From Competibacter_A sp037045535 (lineage in GTDB: Bacteria > Pseudomonadota > Gammaproteobacteria > Competibacterales > Competibacteraceae), in assembly GCA_037045535.1 (NCBI GenBank), contig JBAOHI010000082.1:553224-617223 (forward strand): 64,000 bases of DNA. Reading direction: 5' to 3'. Under the pieces are notes generated by a model, which was not told the origin of the DNA, made no database searches, and was given only the letters and a program-made list of their open reading frames with translations. The translations under genes were made by a program, and so were the position numbers. This document shows, piece after piece, positions 26,705-35,301 of this stretch (position 1 is the first letter of the stretch; each line of letters starts with the position of its first letter).

Positions 26705-27769
26705 ATGAATCCCGCTGAGTTCGACCGGCGTGTGCTGAGCTGGTTTGATACGCACGGCCGCAAACAGTTGCCCTGGCAAGAGAACCCTGCCCCGTATCCG
26801 GTGTGGGTGTCGGAGATCATGCTCCAGCAGACTCAAGTTGCCACGGTAATTCCCTATTATCGGCGATTTATGGATCGATTTCCCGATGTGCAAACGCTGG
26901 CCAGTGTGGAATTGGATGAAATCTTGGGTCTGTGGGCGGGATTGGGTTATTACGCGCGCGCCCGGCATTTGCACCAAGCCGCGCGAATCGTGTGCGATCG
27001 GCATGGTGGCGAGATGCCGCTGGAGATTACGGCGCTGCAAGAGCTTCCAGGTATCGGACGCTCGACGGCGGGCGCGATTCTGGCGCTCGCCGTCGGGCAG
27101 CGACAGCCCATTCTAGATGGCAATGTCAAGCGACTACTAGCCCGATTCGCGGCGGTAGAGGGCTGGCCGGGCCAGCCGAAGGTGCAGGCGCTGCTGTGGG
27201 AGCTGGCGGAGCGCTATACGCCCGCTGAACGGGTGGCGGATTACACCCAGGCGATCATGGATCTTGGTGCGCTGATCTGCATGCCACGCCGGCCGCGTTG
27301 CCTCGCTTGTCCGTTGGTGGAAGGTTGTGTCGCGCACGCACAAGGACGGGAAATGGATTATCCAAGCCCAAAACCGCGTCCTGAGTTGCCGACGCGCTCG
27401 ACCCGCATGGTGCTGCTGCGCTCCTCCGCCGGCGAGGTGTTGCTGGAGCGCCGGCCGCCGGTGGGTATCTGGGGCGGGCTATGGTGCTTTCCCGAATGCC
27501 CGCCGGGCGTGGAGATCGCGGACTGGTGCTGGGAGCAATTGGGATTGACGGTCTCGGTCGGGATGCCCTGGCGGGTGTTGCGGCATGGTTTCAGTCATTT
27601 TCGTCTCGACATCAGCCCGATACCCGCCACGGCGTCGGAGGCGAGAGGGACGGTCATGGATGGGGAGCGGTTTGTCTGGTATAACACCTGTCAGCTGGAA
27701 AACCTGGGAATACCCGCGCCGGTACGATTGTTGCTGACGGCGTTGACAACCAAACTTGCAAACGATTAG
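26705..27769 (+). CDS. mutY: A/G-specific adenine DNA glycosylase
   Basis: Removes adenine mispaired with 8-oxoguanine or G. Visible are EIMLQQTQVATVIPYY, the helix-hairpin-helix LPGIGRSTAGAIL, catalytic Asp in ILDGNVKRLL, the [4Fe-4S] loop CMPRRPRCLACPLVEGC (Cys-x6-Cys-x2-Cys-x5-Cys), and a C-terminal NUDIX-like domain (LLERRPPVGIWGGLWCFPE) that reads 8-oxoG. ATG 26705 has GGGGAG directly upstream. The frame is open further upstream over the divergent SDR gene; that part is not coding. yggX follows 10 bp downstream. Confidence 0.96.
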   Translation: MNPAEFDRRVLSWFDTHGRKQLPWQENPAPYPVWVSEIMLQQTQVATVIPYYRRFMDRFPDVQTLASVELDEILGLWAGLGYYARARHLHQAARIVCDRHGGEMPLEITALQELPGIGRSTAGAILALAVGQRQPILDGNVKRLLARFAAVEGWPGQPKVQALLWELAERYTPAERVADYTQAIMDLGALICMPRRPRCLACPLVEGCVAHAQGREMDYPSPKPRPELPTRSTRMVLLRSSAGEVLLERRPPVGIWGGLWCFPECPPGVEIADWCWEQLGLTVSVGMPWRVLRHGFSHFRLDISPIPATASEARGTVMDGERFVWYNTCQLENLGIPAPVRLLLTALTTKLAND

Positions 27770-27779
27770 GAATCCGTAG

Positions 27780-28052
27780 ATGGCCCGAATGGTGAAATGT
27801 ATCAAGCTCGGTGTCGAAGCCGAGGGCTTGGATCGGCCGCCTTATCCAGGCGAGCTGGGCAAGCGAATCTTTGAAAATGTCTCCAAGAGCGCTTGGCAGC
27901 AGTGGTTACGGCAGCAGACGATGCTGATCAACGAATACCGGCTGACACCGTTCGAGCCCAAGGCCCGCCAGTTCCTGGAAGAACAAATGACGCAATTCTT
28001 CTTCGGCGCGGGCGCAGCGCTGCCGGAGGGGTACGTTCCGCCCAAGGCGTGA
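27780..28052 (+). CDS. yggX: Probable Fe(2+)-trafficking protein YggX
   Basis: A 90-residue protein with the family start MVKCIKLGVEAEGLDRPPYP (the Cys is the redox-sensitive residue) and WQQWLRQQTMLINEYRLTP. In enterobacteria YggX protects Fe-S proteins from oxidation and is co-transcribed with mutY, as the 10-bp gap here suggests. Confidence 0.95.
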   Translation: MARMVKCIKLGVEAEGLDRPPYPGELGKRIFENVSKSAWQQWLRQQTMLINEYRLTPFEPKARQFLEEQMTQFFFGAGAALPEGYVPPKA

Positions 28053-28114
28053 AACGCGCTTGACGCGAATCGCGCGAGTTGCTTAAATGCACGTCTTCGC
28101 AAATCGCGCGATTT

Positions 28115-28191
<77 letters not shown>

Positions 28192-28203
28192 ATTCAACAT
28201 GTT

Positions 28204-28227
28204 ACGACGCCTTATCGGCGTCGTTTT
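28204..28227 (+). terminator. Intrinsic terminator after tRNA-Phe (brought in by the island)
   Basis: Stem ACGACGCC / GGCGTCGT with a 5-nt loop, ending in TTTT. It replaces the original tRNA terminator, which now lies beyond attR at 30518. Confidence 0.7.
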
Positions 28228-28273
28228 CATTATTTGGTGTAAATTTGGGTAGAGCGACGCGCTGGCATGGTTT

Positions 28274-28462
28274 TTATTTAACGAGTCGCAGGCCAGAATT
28301 CGCCGGCATCCGTTCGATTCGTCGCGCCTCTTCCGCAAGATCGCCCGGCGCGAGGTGCGCGTACTTGAGCACCATTTCGTAGTTTGCCCAGCCGCCCAGC
28401 TCCATCAATCGCTGCAATGGCGTGCCGCTCTGGACATGCCAACTTGCCCATGTGTGCCCTGG
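28274..28462 (-). pseudogene. C-terminal stump of a tyrosine recombinase (phage/island integrase)
   Basis: In this frame the minus strand reads HTWASWHVQSGTPLQRLMEL then GGWANYEMVLKYAHLAPGDL and stops at 28274. This is the end of an integrase catalytic domain: box II His (HTW), the ELGGW region and the nucleophile Tyr in LKYAHL. The N-terminal 80% is missing, being replaced by an IS630 fragment at about 28463. The gene points at the tRNA 84 bp away, the usual place for an island integrase. Confidence 0.8.
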
Positions 28463-28758
28463 TCAGGGTGAATCCAGGCGGCGTCTCGTCCACCAAAATC
28501 AAGCGCACCTGCCGTTCCTGCAACGGCGAAAGCGTCCGGCCCGTCAAGTACCGCCGTCCCCGCCGCTTTGACTTCAAACCCGCTTCCCCCTCCCGCCCAA
28601 AGCGTTGCCCCCACCCGATCACCGTGCCAATATGTACCCCCACTACCCGCGCAATCTCCTTCCACGTCAATTGCAACTCTTCGCGCAATCGCAACGCTTG
28701 ATGCCGACGTTCCTCTTGCGCTTCCGGCGATAAACTCCGTGCATCGATCTTTATTCAT
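28463..28758 (-). pseudogene. IS630-family transposase, N-terminal helix-turn-helix fragment
   Basis: The minus strand encodes LRLREELQLTWKEIARVVGV then IGTVIGWGQRFGREGEAGL and TLSPLQERQVRLILVDE, the HTH and linker of IS630-type transposases. The DDE domain is absent. The start MNKD at 28758 is out of frame with the rest by one base (around 28745). It fuses directly to the integrase stump, so it is either an insertion with later deletion or a deletion joint. Confidence 0.75.
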
Positions 28759-29023
28759 GCCGTGAATTATACCAATATCATCTAAATAATTGCCGGGTTA
28801 ATAAGTTAGACGCAAGAAGTAAGTGTCTTTAATTTGTATTTAAATTTCAGCAAATTTCTATGAAAATATGTAGCTTTAAATCCGCATTTAATATGCTATA
28901 TATGTTATTATTGAAACATATTTTGACATTTCTTGACTATGAAGAGATTGAAACGATAGATTGAACTGTTTTTTATGCAACCATCTTAATTAATAAAATA
29001 GCACAATTTAGGAGTTCACACCA

Positions 29024-29311
29024 ATGCCCCCAGAATCTCAACATCAAATTTCAAATGTTTTAGAAATTCCAGAAAGCTGCCAAGCAGTTTATTTTAATGG
29101 ATTTTCAATGGCAATAGGAACGGGAGATGTTTTGATTGCACTTCAGCTCAACGGCAAACCAAATCTAGTGCTAAATACCTCTTACACAATGGCTAAAACA
29201 CTCGCTGAAAGCTTAATAGATGGCATTAAAGATCTTGAAGGAAAAACTAATACAACTATTATGACCGTGAGAGATGTGACTACAGCCGTTAACAAAAAAG
29301 CTTCTGATTAG
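29024..29311 (+). CDS. Small AT-rich cargo protein, DUF3467-like in look
   Basis: A 95-residue product with AGGAG at good spacing. The pattern AVYFNGFSMAIGTGDVLIAL then NLVLNTSYTMAKTLAESLID resembles short DUF3467-type proteins (beta hairpin, then a helix), but I cannot confirm this. Base composition is clearly AT-richer than the flanking chromosome, and the 230 bp upstream is AT-rich with no gene, so the module came from elsewhere. The stop is 8 bases before the next gene, which makes a two-gene operon. Confidence 0.75.
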   Translation: MPPESQHQISNVLEIPESCQAVYFNGFSMAIGTGDVLIALQLNGKPNLVLNTSYTMAKTLAESLIDGIKDLEGKTNTTIMTVRDVTTAVNKKASD

Positions 29312-29319
29312 GGGTCGCC

Positions 29320-29898
29320 ATGAGCTCTCTAGTTTTATTGAAATTAGAAGATTTTTATAATTTGCAACCAGGGTGGTGCTATGGAGAAGGTACGGCTTTC
29401 TCTAAGAAAATGATAAATATCTCAAAGCAAATTGCTACCTCGCTTTTAGCGCAAGGTTTCGACAAAATTGATGCTTTTCCTGGATTAAATGGAGAGATAC
29501 GAGTAACGGCTTATGTTGAAAATAATTATTTAGAGTTTACGCTGGAAAAAGATTCAGTGACATTTTTGCACGAGGCAAATGACCAAGAATTAGAATATAA
29601 TGAAGATTTAAGCTTAAACGGATGCCTCGAAAAAATCAGAAAACTTAATGGGCTATTACCATGCAGCAACTCGTACGAATTATCCATCAAAGGCACTTTG
29701 ACAGGAATCTCGGTCGATTTCAGAGTCTTGCATTCAAACCATCTTCAAATGGTGGTATATCCGTATTCTGCGCAAGATGCGCCGTGGAAACAACTGGGAG
29801 CGCCTGTCAACACATCCAGCGCTTTTACCCAGAAGTCAGTGGAGAACCGCCTATTTTTTGGACGTTCAACACCTCCATCCTACCGGATGAGCATATAA
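29320..29898 (+). CDS. Unknown cargo protein paired with the 95-aa gene; probable frameshift near 29725
   Basis: Starts with MSSLVLLKLEDFYNLQPGW; segments WCYGEGTAFSKKMINISKQ, DAFPGLNGEIRVTAYVENN and EFTLEKDSVTFLHEA recall hypothetical island proteins of about 200 residues. From about 29725 the reading in this frame loses that character, while the frame one base back continues with KPSSNGGISVFCARCAVE and EPPIFWTFN to a stop at 30077. A single-base loss there is likely. No enzyme motif was recognised. RBS AGGGG. Confidence 0.65.
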   Translation: MSSLVLLKLEDFYNLQPGWCYGEGTAFSKKMINISKQIATSLLAQGFDKIDAFPGLNGEIRVTAYVENNYLEFTLEKDSVTFLHEANDQELEYNEDLSLNGCLEKIRKLNGLLPCSNSYELSIKGTLTGISVDFRVLHSNHLQMVVYPYSAQDAPWKQLGAPVNTSSAFTQKSVENRLFFGRSTPPSYRMSI

Positions 29899-30077
29899 TT
29901 GAGGAAACCCTTAGCGACACAAATGACTCTTGTCATCGTGACATAAAAAATATTACGCCTAGAAAAGCCGAGAGAATTTTCAAAGCCCATGCAAAATTTC
30001 CAGATTCTTTTCAAATTTGCCAGGCATGCAACAGTGATCGTCCTTTGACTTTAGGCGATTTAATCCGACAAGATTAA
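29725..30077 (+). other. Out-of-phase continuation of the preceding gene
   Basis: This frame carries a CARC pair, EPPIFWTFN, DSCHRDIKNITPRKAERIF and CQACNSDRPLTLGDLIRQD before the stop. It has an ATG at 29661, but that part overlaps the previous gene antiphase. It is best read as the displaced C-terminal part of the 29320 gene (a possible zinc-binding Cys cluster), or else a separate small gene. Confidence 0.45.
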
Positions 30078-30171
30078 CTGGATAATTCGCTTTCTCATGC
30101 CACATCCTCGGAAATCCCTTTAACCCCCCAAGTCTTGTTCGGGGTCTTCCGACCGACCCGATTCCGTAGCT

Positions 30172-30300
30172 TCATCGGACGATTCCCCCCCGCCGCAGCC
30201 AGCGCTGCGCCGTGCGGCGGCTCACCCGATGGCGCTGGGCGATCTCCAGGCTGTCGCGGCCGGCGAGATCGCGTTTCTTGGGGCGATGGACGGTACGGTG
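30172..30300 (-). pseudogene. Helix-turn-helix fragment of a transposase-like gene
   Basis: The minus strand reads HRPKKRDLAGRDSLEIAQRH then RVSRRTAQRWLRRGG and stops at 30172. It is a GC-rich HTH piece with no start and no partner domain, unlike its AT-rich neighbour; an IS scar inside the island. Confidence 0.45.
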
Positions 30301-30458
30301 GGACGGTCAATGATGACCTTCAAACTTGGTGTAAGTTTGGTGTTGGCCGCTTCAAATTCTGGGTTAAAGATGCCTATTTTTGCTGGATATGCTGCGAGTA
30401 TTATCTCGCAATTCAATGATATTGAACAAAATATACCATTGATATGGTTGGCTGTTCA

Positions 30459-30508
30459 CGGACTGAAAATCCGCGTGTCGATGGTTCGATTCCGTCCCTG
30501 GCCACCAA
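30459..30508 (+). repeat. attR: 50-bp copy of the tRNA-Phe 3' end
   Basis: Identical to 28142-28191. It lacks the acceptor 5' strand and D arm, so it is not a second tRNA gene. It marks the right end of a 2.3-kb insertion (28192-30508). Confidence 0.92.
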
Positions 30509-30517
30509 TCAGTCGTC

Positions 30518-30554
30518 AGGGCTTGGATGAAAATCCAAGCCCTGTTTTGTTTTT
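30518..30554 (+). terminator. Strong intrinsic terminator; original tRNA-Phe terminator
   Basis: An 11-bp perfect stem (AGGGCTTGGAT / ATCCAAGCCCT), loop GAAA, then a T-rich tail at 30544-30554. It begins ten bases after attR, exactly where the terminator of an uninterrupted tRNA gene would be. About 270 bp of gene-free sequence follows up to the DUF533 gene. Confidence 0.85.
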
Positions 30555-30830
30555 CCGTTCGCCGGCTATTCCCCTGCCGGCAAGCGATCGCGCCTATCCC
30601 AACGAGCGAGCAAATTTATCAACCACCTGTCCCGTTCTTGGTGGCCCCGCCCGACCTTATTATCAGCTTTTTCGCAAGCCCGACTTGGGTTCGTCGATCG
30701 GAATCGAACTTTATTTCTGCCAGATCAGCATTACACTTGAATGATGGAAGTTCACGGCGAAAGGAACATCGCAATTGATTCCCAGGCATGTTGACGATTG
30801 ATCTTAAAAGTCACGATGAGGAGAATCTCG

Positions 30831-31517
30831 ATGGATGTCAGTGCACTATTTGATCAGCTTTTGCAATCGGGCCGCGAGTTGGTGAGCAAGGGGCAAAACC
30901 TGGCGGAGCAGGAGCTCAATATTCCCAAGGAAGGGCCAGCGCGTGACGCGGCGCTGTCGAGTATGGGCAAGGGCGCGGCTATCGCCAGTGCGGCGGCGCT
31001 GCTGCTCGGCACCGGTGTCGGGCGGGGCTTGGCTGGAGTGGCGTTAAAATTAGGCGGCCTCGCAGCGGTAGGAGGACTGGCATACAAGACGTTTCAGGAT
31101 TGGCAGGCTAAACAGGGAGGAGTTCCCGTCGATCCCGGCCAACCGGTGACCGCTTTGGGCGGGCCGCAGCTCGATCAGCGTGGCTTTGCGCTGCTAAGAG
31201 CTATGCTCGCGGCAGCCAAGGCAGACGGGCATATCGACGAAAACGAGCAAGCGAAGATCGACGCCTACTTGCAAAAACTCAATCTTGATCCCGAGGCGCT
31301 TCATTTCGTAAAAAGTGAGCTGGCCAAGCCGGTCAGCGCCAAGGAGGTTGCGGCTGGCGCGGATTCTCCGGCTGCCGCGACTGAAATTTATCTTGCTTCG
31401 CTGTTAACCATCAATGTCGATAGCGATCAGGAGCGCGCGTATCTGGACGAACTGGCCAGCGAACTCAAGCTGCCGCCGGAATTGATATCGGAATTGCTGG
31501 AGCAGGCTAAGGCGTGA
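30831..31517 (+). CDS. DUF533 (YebE/TerB-like) inner-membrane protein
   Basis: A 228-residue protein with a glycine/alanine-rich hydrophobic segment (AIASAAALLLGTGVGRGLAG) and a C-terminal TerB-like helical domain (ALLRAMLAAAKADGHIDENE, YLASLLTINVDSDQERAYLDE) carrying an acidic metal-binding pattern. E. coli YebE is an envelope-stress gene of unknown function. ATG 30831 has GAGGAG upstream; an in-frame ATG at 30798 is less likely. The stop overlaps the GTG of the next small ORF. Confidence 0.85.
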   Translation: MDVSALFDQLLQSGRELVSKGQNLAEQELNIPKEGPARDAALSSMGKGAAIASAAALLLGTGVGRGLAGVALKLGGLAAVGGLAYKTFQDWQAKQGGVPVDPGQPVTALGGPQLDQRGFALLRAMLAAAKADGHIDENEQAKIDAYLQKLNLDPEALHFVKSELAKPVSAKEVAAGADSPAAATEIYLASLLTINVDSDQERAYLDELASELKLPPELISELLEQAKA

Positions 31518-31681
31518 AGACGAACCCGGAGCGTCAAACCCTTTTGCGCCGCCTTTACGAGCTGTCGGGTTTCCAGCGCGACGGGGTGATCGATGGTTCC
31601 GCTCCGGCAAACGATACGGATCAGGTGATCACGTATTGCGCCCGCCCGGAGTTTCAGCGAATGCCGGATCGGTGTGTCTAA
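31514..31681 (+). CDS. Small ORF (55 aa) coupled to the DUF533 gene
   Basis: A GTG start overlaps the DUF533 stop as GTGA. The product begins MKTNPERQTLLRRLYELSGF and ends RMPDRCV, 18 bases before the phosphofructokinase gene. No family recognised. Tight packing and in-frame coupling favour translation, but the length allows chance. Confidence 0.4.
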   Translation: MKTNPERQTLLRRLYELSGFQRDGVIDGSAPANDTDQVITYCARPEFQRMPDRCV

Positions 31682-31699
31682 CCGGAGAACATACAACCA

Positions 31700-32938
31700 A
31701 TGAGTGGGTTGCGAGGCAAGGTCGTCATCGCCCAGGGCGGTGGCCCGACAGCGGTCATCAATCAGAGTTTGGTCGGGGCGGTGCTTGAATCGCGCCGGTT
31801 TTCCGAAATCACCCGGATCTGGGGAGCACGTTACGGCGTGCGCGGTATCATCGACGAAGCGTTCGTCGATCTCTCCGAAGCGACCAGCCACAATTTGGAG
31901 CGGGTGGCTCGAACGCCCGCGTCCGCGCTGGGATCGACCCGCGACAAGCCGGATGCGGCGTACTGCCAGCGCATCTTGAGTGTTTTCAAAAAACGGGACG
32001 TGCGTTATTTCTTCTACATCGGTGGCAACGACTCCGCCGACACGGTGCGTATCGTCGGCGAGCACGCCGCGCGGGAGGGCTATGAGCTACGAGCCGTCCA
32101 CATCCCCAAAACAATCGATAACGATCTGCCGATCACCGATCATTGTCCGGGTTATCCTTCCGCCGCTCGTTTCGTTGCCGGAGCCTTTGGTGGAGCCGAC
32201 GCCGACAATCGGGCTTTGCGGGGGGTCTACATCGGCGTGGTCATGGGCCGTCATGCCGGCTGGCTGACGGCGGCGGCAGCGCTGGCCGGCCGGCACCAAG
32301 ACGACGGTCCCCATTTGGTCTATCTGCCGGAGCGGCAGTTCTCGATCGAGCGTTGCTTGACTGATCTCGATGAGATATACCGACAATATGGCCGCTGCGT
32401 CGTGGCCCTTTCAGAAGGGGTGTGGGCAAACCGGGACGAGAGAGGCAAGGAAATTCCCTTGGCGGTTGATCTGATGCGCGGGGCCGGCCGCGAACCCCCA
32501 GTCGATGCGCACGGCAACGTCCAGCTTTCGGGTGGCGCGCTGGCCGACACGTTGGTCGAGGTGGTGCAAAAAGAACTGGGAATCAAGCGGGTGCGTGCCG
32601 ATACGTTCGGTTATCTTCAGCGTTCTTTTCCCGGTGTCGTTTCCGATGTGGACGCCCGTGAAGCCCGCGAGGTGGGCGAGAAAGCCGTTCACTATGCCTG
32701 CGGTCGCGATCTGGGTGGCTCGGTGGTCATCAAGCGTACCGGCGACTACGCGGCGCAATACGATCTTGCCGAAGTGCGGGAGATCGCCGCCAGAACCCGG
32801 CGCATGCCCGACGAGTTCATTAGTGCCAGCGGTAATCACATCACCGATGCCTTCCGTGGTTACTTGCGGCCGCTGCTCGGCCACGACATGCCTTGGCTGG
32901 AGCAGTTGTGGGCACCGGCGGCGCGACTCAGTGATTGA
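31700..32938 (+). CDS. Pyrophosphate-dependent 6-phosphofructokinase
   Basis: Reversible phosphorylation of fructose-6-phosphate with PPi instead of ATP. The 412-residue length and the motifs IGGNDS (ATP enzymes have GGDGS), PKTIDNDL with the PPi-type Lys, CPGYPSAARF and MGRHAGWLTA are characteristic. It would let glycolysis and gluconeogenesis run through one enzyme and save ATP, as in several glycogen-cycling or methane-oxidising gammaproteobacteria. Confidence 0.92.
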   Translation: MSGLRGKVVIAQGGGPTAVINQSLVGAVLESRRFSEITRIWGARYGVRGIIDEAFVDLSEATSHNLERVARTPASALGSTRDKPDAAYCQRILSVFKKRDVRYFFYIGGNDSADTVRIVGEHAAREGYELRAVHIPKTIDNDLPITDHCPGYPSAARFVAGAFGGADADNRALRGVYIGVVMGRHAGWLTAAAALAGRHQDDGPHLVYLPERQFSIERCLTDLDEIYRQYGRCVVALSEGVWANRDERGKEIPLAVDLMRGAGREPPVDAHGNVQLSGGALADTLVEVVQKELGIKRVRADTFGYLQRSFPGVVSDVDAREAREVGEKAVHYACGRDLGGSVVIKRTGDYAAQYDLAEVREIAARTRRMPDEFISASGNHITDAFRGYLRPLLGHDMPWLEQLWAPAARLSD

Positions 32939-33040
32939 TTGCCACTGTTACGAATCGTCCCGCTAACAATCATTTTCCCTGCCGGATAAAGGCAGGGGAG
33001 ATTTCGCGACTCCAGCAAGATCGCTATAGTGCCTCCTGCC

Positions 33041-33358
33041 ATGTATGACGACGGATTCGACGACGAATCGCACGCTCTGGACGCAATTCGCCCGCCCAGC
33101 AAGAGCCAACGCAAGCGCGAGGCGACAGCGTTGCAGGATTTGGGCGAGCAACTGGTGGAACTCACGTCCGCGCAATTGAAACGGATCCCGTTGCCGGAAG
33201 AGTTGCTGGCGGCGATCAAGGCGACACAGGCCATGAGCCAGCGGGGCGCGCGCAAGCGACAGCTGCAATTCATCGGCAAGTTGATGCGGCAGTTGGACGA
33301 GCAGGAGACGGATACAATCCGCGTCGCGCTGACCACAGTTCGGACCTCGCGCCGCTAG
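33041..33358 (+). CDS. yjgA: YjgA/DUF615 family ribosome-associated protein, C-terminally short
   Basis: Begins MYDDGFDDESHALDAIRPPS, then SKSQRKREATALQDLGEQLV and RKRQLQFIGKLMRQLD, all typical of YjgA, which binds late 50S precursors. The family usually has about 160-180 residues; this frame stops at 105 and the following bases belong to the opposite-strand regulator. So the C-terminal helices are missing, by deletion or as a short variant. Confidence 0.75.
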   Translation: MYDDGFDDESHALDAIRPPSKSQRKREATALQDLGEQLVELTSAQLKRIPLPEELLAAIKATQAMSQRGARKRQLQFIGKLMRQLDEQETDTIRVALTTVRTSRR

Positions 33359-33368
33359 CGCCGGACAC

Positions 33369-34032
33369 TCAGGCGGAATCGCCCAGCCGATAGCCGACCC
33401 CGCGCACGGTGCGGATGAGCGATGCGTTCAGTTTGCGCCGCAGATTGTGAACATGGACCTCGACGGCGTTGCTTTCTATCTCCTCGCCCCAACCGTATAA
33501 CCGATCTTCCAGTTGCTCGCGGGACAACACCGCGTTCCCTGCTTCCACTAAAGCGCGCAGCAGCGCGAATTCCCGCGCCGATAGTTGAACCGGCTGGCCT
33601 CGATACTCGACGGTGTGAGCGACCGGAGTCGAGCCGCAAGGCGCCGATTTCGATCAAGTCTCGCGCCCGCCCGGCCTGTCGCCGCAGCAGCGCCCGCATC
33701 CGTGCCAGCAGTTCGGCTAGGTCGAATGGTTTGACCAGGTAATCGTCGGCGCCGCTATTCAAACCCGCGACCCGATCCGGTACCGCATCGCGTGCGGTGA
33801 GAATCAGCACTGGCACGGTCGATCCCCGCTGGCGCCAGCCTTGCAGCACGCTTAACCCATCTTTTTTCGGCAACCCTAAATCCAGTAATACCAGCGCGTA
33901 AGCGGTGGTCTCCAGCGCCAATTCCGCGGCACGACCCTCTTGAACCCAGTCCACGGCGAATCCCTCCAGGCGCAAACCTTTGCGGAGGCTGTCGCCGATC
34001 ATCGGATCATCTTCCACCAATAACACGCGCAT
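33369..34032 (-). CDS. OmpR/PhoB-type response regulator; one frameshift
   Basis: A receiver domain (MRVLLVEDDPMIGDSLRKGL; phospho-Asp in LVLLDLGLPKKDG; DDYLVKPFDL) ends in frame at LRLDSG. The winged-helix domain continues after removal of one base near 33625: VAHTVEYRGQPVQLSAREF, VLSREQLEDRLYGWGEE, HVHNLRRKL, TVRGVGYRLG, stop at 33369. This gives the normal 220-residue regulator, so a sequencing insertion is probable. Closest in look to QseB/PmrA regulators. No histidine kinase gene is adjacent. Confidence 0.8.
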
Positions 34033-34118
34033 GTCTGACACCCTGGCAAAGTTGTTGATGCGTCGATATCCGCAAATCCCGACCACTGCGATCCCATCGA
34101 ATAAGGTACAATTTTGCT

Positions 34119-34613
34119 ATGACCTCGTTTCGACTCCTGCCGTGCGTCCTGCTGTGGGCGCTGTTGGCTGGCTGTGATCAAGAGTTGCCAGCCCTCAGGA
34201 TCGGTGTGCCCGCTCCCGCCTTCACGCTGGATCGGCTGGACGGTGGCAACGCTCGCTTTCCTGACCAGTATCGCGGTCAGGTGGTCGCCATCCGTTTCTG
34301 GGCTGACTGGTGCCCTTTTTGCCGTACTGAAATGACGGCGCTGGAACCCGTTTATCGCCAATATCATGACCGGGGTTTGGTCATCCTCGCGGTGAACGTG
34401 TTGCAACCGCCAGAAACGGTGCGGCCCTTCGTCGATCAGCTTGGCATCTCCTACGATGTGCTGCTCGACCGACAGGGGGAAGTGACGCGCCGCTATCAGG
34501 TCATGGCCCTGCCGGTTACCTACCTCGTCGATCGGCGGGGCGTCGTTCGCACCCGATTCGTCGGCGAATCCACGCCCGAAGCGTTCGCAAAGGAGATCGC
34601 CGGCTTGCTGTAA
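34119..34613 (+). CDS. TlpA/ResA-like thioredoxin lipoprotein
   Basis: Lipobox LLAGC (Cys about residue 19), then a TlpA-type thioredoxin fold: PAPAFTLDRLDGG, FWADWCPFCRTEMTALEP with the CxxC active site, and ALPVTYLVDRRG containing the cis-Pro. Periplasmic thiol reduction, often for cytochrome c or copper-site assembly. That fits the two NosL genes that follow in the same direction. Confidence 0.88.
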   Translation: MTSFRLLPCVLLWALLAGCDQELPALRIGVPAPAFTLDRLDGGNARFPDQYRGQVVAIRFWADWCPFCRTEMTALEPVYRQYHDRGLVILAVNVLQPPETVRPFVDQLGISYDVLLDRQGEVTRRYQVMALPVTYLVDRRGVVRTRFVGESTPEAFAKEIAGLL

Positions 34614-34672
34614 GGTTCCATCTCGATCATGGTGTGCCGTCAATCCCATTCACGTACAGGGAGATCCCTTGA

Positions 34673-35296
34673 ATGCATAATAACCATAGCCCCGAACGCC
34701 GTCAGATGCTTCGTCTGCTCGCCGTGACCGGTGCCACTGCTGGCGTCGCCGCCCTGAGTCCGCCGGCTCGCGCCGCGAAGTGCGAACACGACGGTACGCC
34801 GCTGCAATTCACGCCCAAGGGCCAGCCCGATCCCAAGCCCTTGGAAAACGAACTCGGCAAATATCCCAAATGCCCCTATTGCGGGATGGATCGTAAGCAA
34901 TACCATCACAGCCGCCATCTAGTGCAGTATCAGGACGACTTGGTGGATGCCACTTGCTCTCTGCATTGCGCCGCGCTCAGTCTGGCGATCAATCTGGATC
35001 GTGGACCCCAGGCCATTTACGCCGCCGATTTTGGCGCGAAAGACGATCCGAAACCCTTGGTGAACGTGGATGACGCCCTTTACCTGATCGGCTCGAAGTT
35101 GCCGGGCGTGATGACCAAACAGAGCAAGGTCGCTTTCGCCTCCAAGCAAGCCGCTGAAAAGGCCAAGGCCGAGCAGGGCGGTGAACTAGGGAATTTCGAT
35201 GCTGCCCTGCAAGCTGCGTATCAAAGCATGGCCAGCGATACGCTGATGATCCGCAAGAAGCGGGCTGAGAAACGGCAACATAGCGCCGCTGGGTAA
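34673..35296 (+). CDS. NosL-family protein with twin-arginine-like signal
   Basis: The N-terminus contains RRQMLRLLAVTGATAGVAAL, a Tat-like signal. The metal-binding motif KCPYCGMDRKQYHHSRHL and the downstream segment DLVDATCSLHCAALSLAINL resemble NosL copper chaperones. NosL supplies Cu(I) to nitrous oxide reductase, but nosZ is not in this window. It lies 5 bases before a second NosL gene, so the pair is an operon. Confidence 0.8.
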   Translation: MHNNHSPERRQMLRLLAVTGATAGVAALSPPARAAKCEHDGTPLQFTPKGQPDPKPLENELGKYPKCPYCGMDRKQYHHSRHLVQYQDDLVDATCSLHCAALSLAINLDRGPQAIYAADFGAKDDPKPLVNVDDALYLIGSKLPGVMTKQSKVAFASKQAAEKAKAEQGGELGNFDAALQAAYQSMASDTLMIRKKRAEKRQHSAAG

Positions 35297-35301
35297 GGCC
35301 A

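Noticed and set aside
30459..30508. Second tRNA-Phe gene
   Set aside because: Lacks the acceptor 5' strand and D arm; it is an integration duplicate.
30229..30744. 171-codon frame across the right attachment site
   Set aside because: It translates the tRNA fragment and the terminator hairpin; no coding character.
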